Assembly: GCA_002482405.1 (NCBI GenBank)
Contig: DLFX01000278.1
Location: 4,738-10,827 of the forward strand
Length of the DNA: 6,090 bases
Reading direction: 5' to 3'
Source: Firmicutes bacterium UBA7709
GTDB taxonomy: Bacteria; Bacillota_A; Clostridia; Peptostreptococcales; Anaerovoracaceae
Part shown: positions 1 to 5,522 of the stretch, piece after piece
How the letters are laid out: each line of letters starts with the position of its first letter
Position numbering within the stretch: position 1 is the first letter of the stretch
Translations under genes and position numbers: made by a program
Notes under the pieces: generated by a model
Database searches by the model: none
The model's input: the letters and a program-made list of their open reading frames with translations, nothing else
Told to the model about the DNA's origin: nothing

Positions 1-1
1 G

Positions 2-667
2 GCAAACGGCACGAAGCTGGTCTTCTTTGACAACATCAACGCAAGCCTCAGCGAAAACGATTATGTCAGCCTGGTAACAACGGATACCTATGCGGCAGGC
101 GTTGAATGCGCAAAGGATATGGCGCAGCAGCTCGGCGGTTCCGGAAAAATCGCAATGTTTACCTGGTCTGCTCCGAATCTGGGCAACAGAGCCCGTTCCC
201 AGGGATTCCGGGATTACATCGAGAAGAACTTCCCTGACATCAAGATCGTGACAGAAGAGTTCTACAATGACGCCAGCGACTGCGCGGCTCTGGCGGACGC
301 GGTCTTCGCAAAATATCCGGATCTGGACGGCGCGTTCGGACAGTGGGATATTCCGCTGGAGGGTGTGATCTCCTCCGCACAGGGCAACGATATCTCCGAC
401 AAGTTTGTAGGAACCTGCGTTGACCTTGGACATAACGTAGCGAGAATTATGGCTGAAGATGGCATGTGCAAAGGCATTGGCGCTCAGCAGCCATACAAGG
501 ACGGCTACTATTCCCTGTATGCAGGCGCCCTTGCATGCGTCGGTGAGAGCGTTCCGAAGATGATTCTGATCGATCCGGTAAACGTAACAAAGGCAAACTT
601 GGAAGAATCCTGGCCGATCATCTACAACGAGCCGCTTCCCGGTGACATCAAATCTTTGTTAAAGTAA
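2..667 (+). CDS. Sugar ABC transporter substrate-binding protein, C-terminal part (5'-truncated)
   Basis: The reading frame is open from base 2 to a TAA at 665-667 and gives 221 residues with no start in the window. An internal ATG at 119 lies mid-domain and is not the start. The sequence fits the type I periplasmic binding fold (ribose/galactose-binding, Peripla_BP_4 group). A domain-crossing segment (YVSLVTTDTYAAGVECAKDMA) is followed by a glycine-linked strand (GGSGKIAMF), then a helix (NRARSQGFRDYI). Near the end comes the GIGAQQPYKDGYYSLYAGALA segment, and then VNVTKANLEESWPIIYNEPLP, typical of the hinge and C-terminus of sugar-binding lipoproteins. In the segment that usually carries the ligand-contacting N-D-x-x-A-x-G residues it reads GQWDIPLEG. 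The protein would deliver a small sugar or polyol to an ABC permease. No ATPase or permease follows it, so those genes must be upstream or elsewhere. The ligand cannot be named. Signal peptide and N-lobe are outside the window. Confidence 0.88.
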   Translation, partial: ANGTKLVFFDNINASLSENDYVSLVTTDTYAAGVECAKDMAQQLGGSGKIAMFTWSAPNLGNRARSQGFRDYIEKNFPDIKIVTEEFYNDASDCAALADAVFAKYPDLDGAFGQWDIPLEGVISSAQGNDISDKFVGTCVDLGHNVARIMAEDGMCKGIGAQQPYKDGYYSLYAGALACVGESVPKMILIDPVNVTKANLEESWPIIYNEPLPGDIKSLLK

Positions 668-704
668 ACAAATTGTATTAAATTCTATGTTTTGCCGTGA
701 ATGA

Positions 705-774
705 AACGGATGCTACAGAGAATGATTGGAATGCTAACCCTATTCAGTCCATTCATTTCTCTGTAGCATTTGCT
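705..774 (+). promoter_or_regulatory. Long stem-loop between binding-protein and kinase genes
   Basis: Positions 710-722 (ATGCTACAGAGAA) pair without interruption with 757-769. After a one-base bulge (756), 723-725 pair with 753-755. After one T-T mismatch, 727-730 pair with 748-751. That makes about 20 base pairs around a loop of roughly 17 bases. Two G-T pairs and a C-G pair (707-709 with 770-772) can extend the base. No run of T follows, so it is a poor intrinsic terminator. A hairpin just after a highly expressed binding-protein gene often stabilises the upstream mRNA 3' end or lowers downstream expression; that role is inferred here. It does not overlap the kinase ribosome binding site at 806-811. 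Confidence 0.6.
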
Positions 775-805
775 ATGTGGGTTGAAAAAGCATACATATG
801 GCGGA

Positions 806-811
806 AAGGGG
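806..811 (+). promoter_or_regulatory. Ribosome binding site fixing the kinase start
   Basis: AAGGGG lies 5 bases before the ATG at 817. The in-frame GTG at 697 and ATG at 775 have no purine-rich site at a useful distance, and the residues they would add do not resemble the family. The GTG at 697 also falls just before the stem-loop, whose sequence would otherwise have to be coding. Confidence 0.75.
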
Positions 812-816
812 AAACT

Positions 817-2364
817 ATGAGCTGTTGGCTGGGAATCGATGTGGGAACAAGCGGAATAAAAGCGCTGGTGATGAATGAGTCGGGAGAGGTCATCCGAAAG
901 GGATATGCGGAGCAGGATGTCATCTTCTCACAGCCCGGATACGCGGAGCAGGATCCGTCGGTGTGGTGGCAATCCTGCAAAGATGCTGTAAGGGCTGCGT
1001 TAAATGGGAGTGAAATAGGCGACCGGATTGAGGCCATCGGCTTTTCCGGGCAGATGCAGGGCACAGTCTTTCTGGACGAGAAGGGTCAACCCGTTCGGAA
1101 CTGCATTATCTGGATGGACCAGAGAGCTGTAAACGAGGTGAAGGATATCGAGGGGGCGCTGGGCGAAGCCAGAATGGATGCGGATAGAATCACTGCCAAC
1201 CAGTGCCTGACCACGTTCTGGGCGCCGAAAATACTGTGGGTGAAAAAGCATGAACCACAGAATTACAGCAGGATTAAAAAGGTCGTCTTTGCAAAGGATT
1301 ACCTGGCGTACTGCATGACCGGAGAAATTGCCACGGAGGTCAGCGACGCTTCCCTCACCTATCTGCTGGATATTCCAGGCAGAAGGTGGTCGGACGACAT
1401 GTTCCGGGCGCTGGATATTCCAAGGGAAATTGTTCCTGACCGCCTGCTGGAGTCCTGCGACGTCACAGGGCGGCTTCGGAAGTCGGTGGCGGATGAGCTC
1501 GGGCTGAAGCCGGGTATTCCGGTGATTGCAGGGGGCGGAGATCAGGCCGCAAACGGGATAGGCACAGGGATTATTGACGAAAGCATAATGGGCGCCTCCA
1601 TAGGCACCTCCGCAGTGGTATTCGGATGCAGTAAAACTCCGTTTTTTGATACGAAGAAGCGGGCGATTCAGAGCCTGTGTCATTCCGCGCCTGATTTATG
1701 GGCGTATCTGGGCCTGTCCCTGACGGCGGGAGCCTCGCTGAAATGGGTGAGGGATGTGATCTTTCCACGGGAAAAGCAGGAGTGCTTTAGGACGGGGCAG
1801 GATATTTACGACCATATCACGGGAATTGCCGCAAAGGCTGCGCCGGGGAGCGGAGGGCTTATCTTTCTTCCGTATTTTAACGGGGATTCGGCGCCGAACA
1901 ACGATCCCAACGCCAGAGCCTGCTTTTTCGGCATGTCCCTGAACACCGGGATGCCGGAGCTTTGCAGGAGCGTGATGGAGGGCATTACCTTCTCCCTGCG
2001 GGAGACCATAGAAGTCTGCCGGGAAACGGGAAAGGATATCAAAACCATCCGCGTTTCGGGAGGAGGCGCCAAGAGCCTGCTGTGGAGGCAGATGCAGGCG
2101 GATATCTTCCAAACATCCATTGTGACCATGAATATCGAGGAAGGGCCGGCGGCGGGAGCCGCGATCATGGCGGCGGTGGGAAGCGGCTTTTTCAAAGACG
2201 TGGCGGAAGGCTGCGGCGCGGTTCTTAGGACGAGCACGGAAACCCAGCCTATCGCTGAAAATGTAAAAAAATATGATGAGTACTTCTGGCTGTACCATGA
2301 GATGTACGGCCACCTGCGGGAGTCCTTTGCCAAGCGTGCCCGGCTGATCTCCTCAGAAATTTAA
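817..2364 (+). CDS. FGGY-family carbohydrate kinase, xylulokinase (XylB)-type
   Basis: An ATP-dependent cytoplasmic sugar kinase of 515 residues, close to the usual 480-520 of xylulokinases. Visible motifs in order are: the N-terminal phosphate-binding loop GIDVGTSGIK (6-15); EQDPSVWW (44-51); the substrate loop GFSGQMQG (75-82); WAPKILWVKKHEP (135-147), KDYLAYCMTGE (160-170) and SDASLTYLLD (176-185), all close to E. coli XylB; GGGDQAA (239-245) with Asp242 as the expected catalytic base; SIGTSAVV (261-268); LPYFNGDSAPNNDP (351-364); the second nucleotide-site motif SGGGAKS (414-420) followed by WRQMQAD; and GPAAGAAIMAA (443-453). Compared with E. coli XylB (QMHG and GGGDNAA), His78 is replaced by Gln81 and Asn234 by Gln243, so the ketose may not be D-xylulose. 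It follows the binding-protein gene by 149 bases on the same strand, suggesting a shared transport-and-phosphorylation unit. Other FGGY members (ribulokinase, LsrK) fit the motifs less well. Confidence 0.9.
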   Translation: MSCWLGIDVGTSGIKALVMNESGEVIRKGYAEQDVIFSQPGYAEQDPSVWWQSCKDAVRAALNGSEIGDRIEAIGFSGQMQGTVFLDEKGQPVRNCIIWMDQRAVNEVKDIEGALGEARMDADRITANQCLTTFWAPKILWVKKHEPQNYSRIKKVVFAKDYLAYCMTGEIATEVSDASLTYLLDIPGRRWSDDMFRALDIPREIVPDRLLESCDVTGRLRKSVADELGLKPGIPVIAGGGDQAANGIGTGIIDESIMGASIGTSAVVFGCSKTPFFDTKKRAIQSLCHSAPDLWAYLGLSLTAGASLKWVRDVIFPREKQECFRTGQDIYDHITGIAAKAAPGSGGLIFLPYFNGDSAPNNDPNARACFFGMSLNTGMPELCRSVMEGITFSLRETIEVCRETGKDIKTIRVSGGGAKSLLWRQMQADIFQTSIVTMNIEEGPAAGAAIMAAVGSGFFKDVAEGCGAVLRTSTETQPIAENVKKYDEYFWLYHEMYGHLRESFAKRARLISSEI

Positions 2365-2389
2365 AAAGCCCTCATCCGGGAAGGCTTTT
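2364..2389. terminator. Bidirectional intrinsic terminator between convergent genes
   Basis: AAAAGCC (2364-2370) pairs with GGCTTTT (2383-2389) around a 12-base loop. On the + strand the stem ends in TTTTA after the kinase stop. On the - strand it ends in GGCTTTTTAAATTT, a better T-tract, after the regulator. The structure overlaps the last base of the kinase stop codon, and the regulator stop (2372-2374) lies in the loop, so one compact hairpin serves both converging transcripts. Confidence 0.75.
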
Positions 2390-3340
2390 AATGGAGTCCA
2401 GTATCTGAATGACGGTATTTTCATCGGTAGCAAGAGAATGGACAATGCCGGTTCGCAGCGCGCCGATGATGGGGATCACCTTTTCATGTCCGGCCGCAAT
2501 CGCCATGACATGATTGATTTTGCCCAAAATTTCCTTGTCTGCGCCGATGAGCTTGCTGTTGTGGTCGTTTTCTATAAATTCGCCCCGAATGTTAAATTGA
2601 CGCGCACAGATATCGCCTACGGCAATCTCCGGATTTCCGTAGATCTCCTGTAGCAGGCTTTCCCCCTCGCAGAGGTATTGGCGCATTTCACTGCGCTGCT
2701 GTTCGCGCCCGATGCCCACGACGGCGAAGTCCACGTCCTGCCAGCGCTTAAAGATGGGCTGCATGAAATCGCTCTTCATGATGAGCTCTTTATCCTTGAG
2801 GTTTTCCACATATCCGGGGGAATAGATGAACAAAGGGTTTCCGCGGAGCTTGCCGGCAAACTTGCGAACGCTCTCGTTCAGCTGATATTCCGCTGTCAGC
2901 AAAGGGGAGATCCCGATTAGGGGTACCACCGTAATGTCGCAGAGATTGGTGTCCTCCGGAAAAGTGTGCATAAATTCATAGCAGGAGTTGCCCCAGGAGA
3001 TGCCGATGCAGGAGTGGCTCTTCAACAGGGTCAGCGCGTAGCGGACCGCCTGGGAAACCACGATATGTACCAAAATGTTCGTGTTGTAGCTGCCGCTTGG
3101 CACCACGATGCATTTTTTCAAACCGAATTCTTTCTCCATCCGCTCGCCAAGCAGGTCATTGTTCTGAGAGGGGTCATTGATTTGTATCTGAACGATTCCG
3201 ACATTTTTGGCCTCTGCCAGACACAGTGAAACCGCGGAGCGGGAAATGGAAAAGTATTTTGATATGACCTCCTGGGTCATGTGTTCGTTGTAATACATCC
3301 TTGAGATTTCAACTAGTTTTTGAATATCCAGATTTTCCAT
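2372..3340 (-). CDS. SorC-family sugar-binding transcriptional regulator
   Basis: A 322-residue DNA-binding regulator, the normal length for the SorC/DeoR-type (CggR, LsrR, SorC) family. Residues 7-52 form a helix-turn-helix: MYYNEHMTQEVISKYFSISR, then SAVSLCLAEAKNVGIVQI, the recognition helix being around SRSAVSLCL. The rest is a SorC effector domain related to sugar-phosphate isomerases. It shows CIGISWGNSCYEF (111-123), the family's G-x-x-W-G element; VVGIGR (207-212); AVGDICARQFNIRGE (240-254); and the C-terminal AIAAGHEKVIPIIGALRTG then ATDENTVIQIL (280-314). The usual effector in this family is a phosphorylated sugar. The start ATG is preceded by AGGGGGAG 9 bases upstream. The gene is divergent from the dehydrogenase operon and convergent with the kinase, so the operon at 3555 is its most likely target; autoregulation and control of the transporter-kinase genes are possible. 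Whether it represses or activates cannot be read from the sequence. Confidence 0.92.
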   Translation of the reverse strand: MENLDIQKLVEISRMYYNEHMTQEVISKYFSISRSAVSLCLAEAKNVGIVQIQINDPSQNNDLLGERMEKEFGLKKCIVVPSGSYNTNILVHIVVSQAVRYALTLLKSHSCIGISWGNSCYEFMHTFPEDTNLCDITVVPLIGISPLLTAEYQLNESVRKFAGKLRGNPLFIYSPGYVENLKDKELIMKSDFMQPIFKRWQDVDFAVVGIGREQQRSEMRQYLCEGESLLQEIYGNPEIAVGDICARQFNIRGEFIENDHNSKLIGADKEILGKINHVMAIAAGHEKVIPIIGALRTGIVHSLATDENTVIQILDSIKSLPG

Positions 3341-3390
3341 TGTAGCGTTCTCCCCCTGTTATAAAAGTCGTTGCGTTTGGGTTTGAAATT

Positions 3391-3419
3391 AGTATATCTC
3401 ATAAATCTCAGTTAGGCAA
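3391..3419 (-). promoter_or_regulatory. Sigma-A-type promoter for the SorC regulator gene
   Basis: On the - strand TTGCCT (3419-3414) and TATACT (3396-3391) are separated by exactly 17 bases. This matches the vegetative consensus at four of six and five of six positions. Transcription would start near 3384, leaving a leader of about 44 bases before the ATG at 3340. Its -35 box lies only 19 bases from that of the rightward promoter, so the two promoters are back to back and do not overlap. Confidence 0.6.
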
Positions 3420-3438
3420 GAAAAAACATTTTACTGAA

Positions 3439-3467
3439 TTGACAAAAGTTATAACAAGTGTTAACAT
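3439..3467 (+). promoter_or_regulatory. Sigma-A-type promoter for the dehydrogenase operon
   Basis: A perfect TTGACA (3439-3444) is followed after 17 bases by TAACAT (3462-3467), a four-of-six match to TATAAT. Start of transcription is expected near 3474, giving a leader of about 80 bases. No GG-N10-GC (-24/-12) sigma-54 element was found between 3341 and 3554, unlike the AcoR-dependent acetoin operons of Bacillus and proteobacteria. A second -10-like TATAAC at 3450-3455 has no -35 box at proper spacing. Confidence 0.65.
3442..3466. promoter_or_regulatory. Candidate SorC operator: two palindromes one helical turn apart
   Basis: GTTATAAC (3448-3455) is a perfect palindrome. It is flanked symmetrically by ACA (3442-3444) and TGT (3459-3461), giving the pattern ACA-N3-GTTATAAC-N3-TGT. 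A second perfect palindrome, TGTTAACA (3459-3466), is centred 11 bases away, about one helical turn. The first fills the -35/-10 spacer and the second covers the -10 box of the rightward promoter, so binding here would block RNA polymerase. SorC-family proteins bind as oligomers to adjacent imperfect palindromes. Assignment to the neighbouring regulator is inferred from position. Confidence 0.45.
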
Positions 3468-3471
3468 AAAA

Positions 3472-3487
3472 AAGGCAGCGTTTACAT
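3472..3487 (+). promoter_or_regulatory. Putative cre site (CcpA catabolite repression)
   Basis: AAGGCAGCGTTTACAT fits the Bacillota cre consensus WTGNNARCGNWWWCAW at every fixed position except the second (A instead of T). It spans the predicted transcription start (about -2 to +14) of the dehydrogenase operon, a position where CcpA typically represses. Sites of this looseness do occur by chance, so the location adds most of the weight. Confidence 0.45.
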
Positions 3488-3540
3488 AGATGGTTACGGG
3501 TGCGAAAAGAGCATCTGCGGCATCAAAGATATAAATTATA

Positions 3541-3548
3541 GAGGAGGT
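3541..3548 (+). promoter_or_regulatory. Strong ribosome binding site serving a TTG start
   Basis: GAGGAGGT is a near-perfect complement to the 16S rRNA 3' end and lies 6 bases before TTG at 3555. The next in-frame ATG (3588, residue 12) has no such site, and the residues between (KVQYKKELLEQ) look like the normal N-terminal helix of E1-alpha. Confidence 0.8.
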
Positions 3549-3554
3549 AACACA

Positions 3555-4520
3555 TTGAAAGTGCAATACAAAAAAGAATTATTAGAGCAGATGTGGAAAA
3601 AAATGAACCTCGCCAGAGAATTTGAAAACCGGGTCCAGTGGCTTTTCTCCATGGGCTTGGTTCATGGAACCACACATTTGGGCGTAGGCGAGGAGGCCAC
3701 GGCCGCGGGCTCCATCCTGGCTCTGGAGGCTCAGGATTATGTATTTGGCACCCATCGCGGCCACAGTCAGGCCATTGCCAAGGGAATCGATATCGACCGG
3801 ATGATGGCGGAGATTCTGGCAAAGGCGACGGGGGTCTGCAAGGGAAGGGGCGGCTCCATGCATATTGCGGACCCGAATATTCACTACTTCGGAGCGGACG
3901 GCGTGCTGGGAGCCAGCCCTGTGATGTGTTGCGGCACGGCGCTGACGATTAAAAAGAGAAAGGAAGAAAACAGGATTGCTGTGGTGTTTTTCGGAGACGG
4001 CTCCTCCAACGAGGGCGCGGTGTTCGAGGCCTTTAACCTGGCTGCGGTATGGAAACTTCCGATCCTGTTTGTCTGTATCAACAATACTTACGGCATGTCC
4101 ACTCCTATCGCAAAGGTCATGAACGATACGGACATCTCCAAGCGGGCGATCCCCTTTGGCATGCCTTCGGAGTCCATCGACGGAAATAACGTACTTACGG
4201 TGTACGATACGATACAAAGAGCGCGGAAATATGTTCTGGAAAACGGCCCCATGCTGGTGGTTGAAAATACCTACCGGATCTCCGGCCATTCCAAGAGCGA
4301 CGGGAACCTGTACCGGACCAAGGAAGAGATCAACGCGTGGAAGGAAAAGTGCCCCATCAAGCTCTTGCGGAATTACCTGGTGGAAAACGGGATGTTCACC
4401 CATGAGGAGCTGGATGCGAAGGCGGCTGAGGCAAAGGAGATCATCGACCATGCGGTGGAGTACGCGAAGAGTAGCCCAGAGCCCTCGCCGGATGATATCT
4501 ACGAGGATGTATATGCGTGA
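3555..4520 (+). CDS. acoA: Thiamine-dependent acetoin/2-oxo-acid dehydrogenase E1 component, alpha subunit (TTG start)
   Basis: The alpha subunit of the heterotetrameric E1, which binds thiamine diphosphate (ThDP), attacks the substrate carbonyl and passes the resulting acyl group to lipoyl-E2. The 321 residues match AcoA-type subunits (about 320-340) more than longer pyruvate-type ones. Motifs seen are HLGVGEEA (41-48), HRGHSQAIAKG (67-77) with the active-site histidines, GRGGSMHI (97-104), the ThDP/Mg signature from GDG (137-139) to NN (166-167) with the usual spacing, NNTYGMSTP after it, and YRISGHSKSD (240-249) with downstream YRTKEEI corresponding to the phosphorylation loop region. It opens the acoABC-like operon, has a strong ribosome binding site and ends 14 bases before E1-beta. 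The INNTYGMSTP segment differs from the ENNGYGEATP of classical Bacillus AcoA, so the natural substrate (acetoin, pyruvate or another alpha-hydroxyketone) is not settled. Confidence 0.9.
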   Translation: MKVQYKKELLEQMWKKMNLAREFENRVQWLFSMGLVHGTTHLGVGEEATAAGSILALEAQDYVFGTHRGHSQAIAKGIDIDRMMAEILAKATGVCKGRGGSMHIADPNIHYFGADGVLGASPVMCCGTALTIKKRKEENRIAVVFFGDGSSNEGAVFEAFNLAAVWKLPILFVCINNTYGMSTPIAKVMNDTDISKRAIPFGMPSESIDGNNVLTVYDTIQRARKYVLENGPMLVVENTYRISGHSKSDGNLYRTKEEINAWKEKCPIKLLRNYLVENGMFTHEELDAKAAEAKEIIDHAVEYAKSSPEPSPDDIYEDVYA

Positions 4521-4527
4521 GAGGAGA
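4521..4527 (+). promoter_or_regulatory. Ribosome binding site fixing the E1-beta start
   Basis: GAGGAGA lies 7 bases before ATG 4535. An upstream in-frame GTG at 4517 overlaps the E1-alpha stop, would read through this site as codons and has no site of its own, so ATG 4535 is preferred. Confidence 0.75.
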
Positions 4528-4534
4528 TAGACAG

Positions 4535-5509
4535 ATGAGTGAAATTACTTATGCGCAGGCGATCAATGACGCCATTTCCGAAGAGATGCGCAGAGATGAA
4601 AACGTATTTATGATGGGAGAGGATATCGGCCTCTACTGCGGGGCTTTCGGCGTATCCAAGGGAATGATTCAGGAGTTTGGCGAAGAGCGGATCATGGACA
4701 CCCCTATTGCGGAGCAGGGCTTTGTGGGCGCAGCGGTAGGCGCGGCCATGGCGGGCATGCGCCCGATTGTGGAGCTGATGTTTTCCGATTTTATGTGCGT
4801 CTGCTTTGATGAGCTGGTCAATGAGGCGGCAAAGCTTAGGTTTATGTTTGGCGGCAAGGTGAAGGTGCCCATGGTCATGCGAACGCCATCGGGAGCGGGA
4901 ACCGGCGCGGCGGCCCAGCATTCCCAGAGCTTGGAAGCCTGCCTGGCGCATTTTCCCGGCCTTAAGGTGGTGATTCCATCCACTCCATACGACGCCAAGG
5001 GCCTGTTGAAGACCGCGATTCGGGATGACAATCCCGTGATGTTTCTGGAGCAGAAAACCCTGTACCGCATCAAGGGCGAGGTGCCTGAAGAGGATTATGT
5101 AATTCCGCTGGGCAAGGCGGATATAAAGCGCACTGGCGAGAACTGCACCATCGTCACCTACGGCAGAATGGTGCAGATGAGCCTTCAGGCGGCAGAAAAG
5201 CTGGAGCAGGAGGGAATTCGGACAGAGGTGGTGGATTTGCGGAGCCTGCTTCCTCTGGACACGGAGACCATTATCCAGTCCGTAAAGAAAACAAAGCACG
5301 TGCTGATCGTCCACGAGGCGGTTCAGTTCGGCGGCTTTGGCGGAGAAATCTGCGGGCAGATTGCGGACAGCGAGGCCTTTTATTATCTGGACGCACCCAT
5401 TCGGCGGCTGGGAGCCAAGAGCACGCCTATTCCCTTTAATCCCAGGCTGGAAGCGGAGGCCTTTCCAACCGTCGACAGGATATACAACGCGGTAAAAGGG
5501 TTGGTGTAA
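4535..5509 (+). CDS. acoB: Acetoin dehydrogenase-type E1 component, beta subunit
   Basis: The beta subunit completes the E1 active site; 324 residues is the standard family length. It begins MSEITYAQAINDAISEEM and carries MGEDIG (27-32), the cofactor-activating glutamate in DTPIAEQGFVGAAVGAA (Glu60), ELMFSDFM (81-88), the AAAQHSQSLEA segment (126-136) with the E1-beta active-site His130, and VVIPSTPYDAKGLL (147-160). The C-terminal transketolase domain starts near YVIPLGKADIKRTGE and ends TPIPFNPRLEAEAFPTVDRI. The runs KTLYRIKGEVPEEDYVIP and IPLGKADIKR are strikingly like Bacillus AcoB, the best single reason for preferring acetoin dehydrogenase over pyruvate dehydrogenase. It is translated from an operon with E1-alpha upstream and E2 13 bases downstream, each gene having its own ribosome binding site. 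A branched-chain 2-oxo-acid E1-beta is the alternative. Confidence 0.92.
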   Translation: MSEITYAQAINDAISEEMRRDENVFMMGEDIGLYCGAFGVSKGMIQEFGEERIMDTPIAEQGFVGAAVGAAMAGMRPIVELMFSDFMCVCFDELVNEAAKLRFMFGGKVKVPMVMRTPSGAGTGAAAQHSQSLEACLAHFPGLKVVIPSTPYDAKGLLKTAIRDDNPVMFLEQKTLYRIKGEVPEEDYVIPLGKADIKRTGENCTIVTYGRMVQMSLQAAEKLEQEGIRTEVVDLRSLLPLDTETIIQSVKKTKHVLIVHEAVQFGGFGGEICGQIADSEAFYYLDAPIRRLGAKSTPIPFNPRLEAEAFPTVDRIYNAVKGLV

Positions 5510-5522
5510 GGAGGAAATAAAG

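Noticed and set aside
697..816. N-terminal extension of the kinase from GTG 697 (40 extra residues)
   Set aside because: No ribosome binding site precedes it, the residues do not resemble FGGY kinases, and the stretch is the stem-loop. ATG 817 has both a site and the family's normal N-terminus.
817..3340. Lsr (autoinducer-2) system, since binding protein + FGGY kinase + SorC regulator is also the LsrB/LsrK/LsrR set
   Set aside because: The kinase carries XylB-like motifs (GQMQG, GGGDQAA) and lacks the LsrK-type ones (such as CSMREG and GGGDVQLG), and no LsrF or LsrG is present in the window. The resemblance is only of layout.
3488..3530. Possible leader hairpins or riboswitch in the dehydrogenase operon 5' region (AGATG/CATCT, GGTGC/GCATC, direct repeat GCATC)
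   Set aside because: The stems are five pairs or fewer and mutually exclusive, with no known riboswitch core and no terminator following.
3341..3554. Sigma-54 (-24/-12) promoter as in AcoR-controlled acetoin operons
   Set aside because: No GG-N10-GC element was seen on the + strand; a sigma-A promoter explains the region better.
3582..4451. 289-codon open frame on the - strand inside E1-alpha
   Set aside because: It is antisense to a well-supported gene and shows no protein-family features.
4517..4534. GTG 4517 start for E1-beta
   Set aside because: It would translate the ribosome binding site GAGGAGA as codons; ATG 4535 is correctly spaced from that site.
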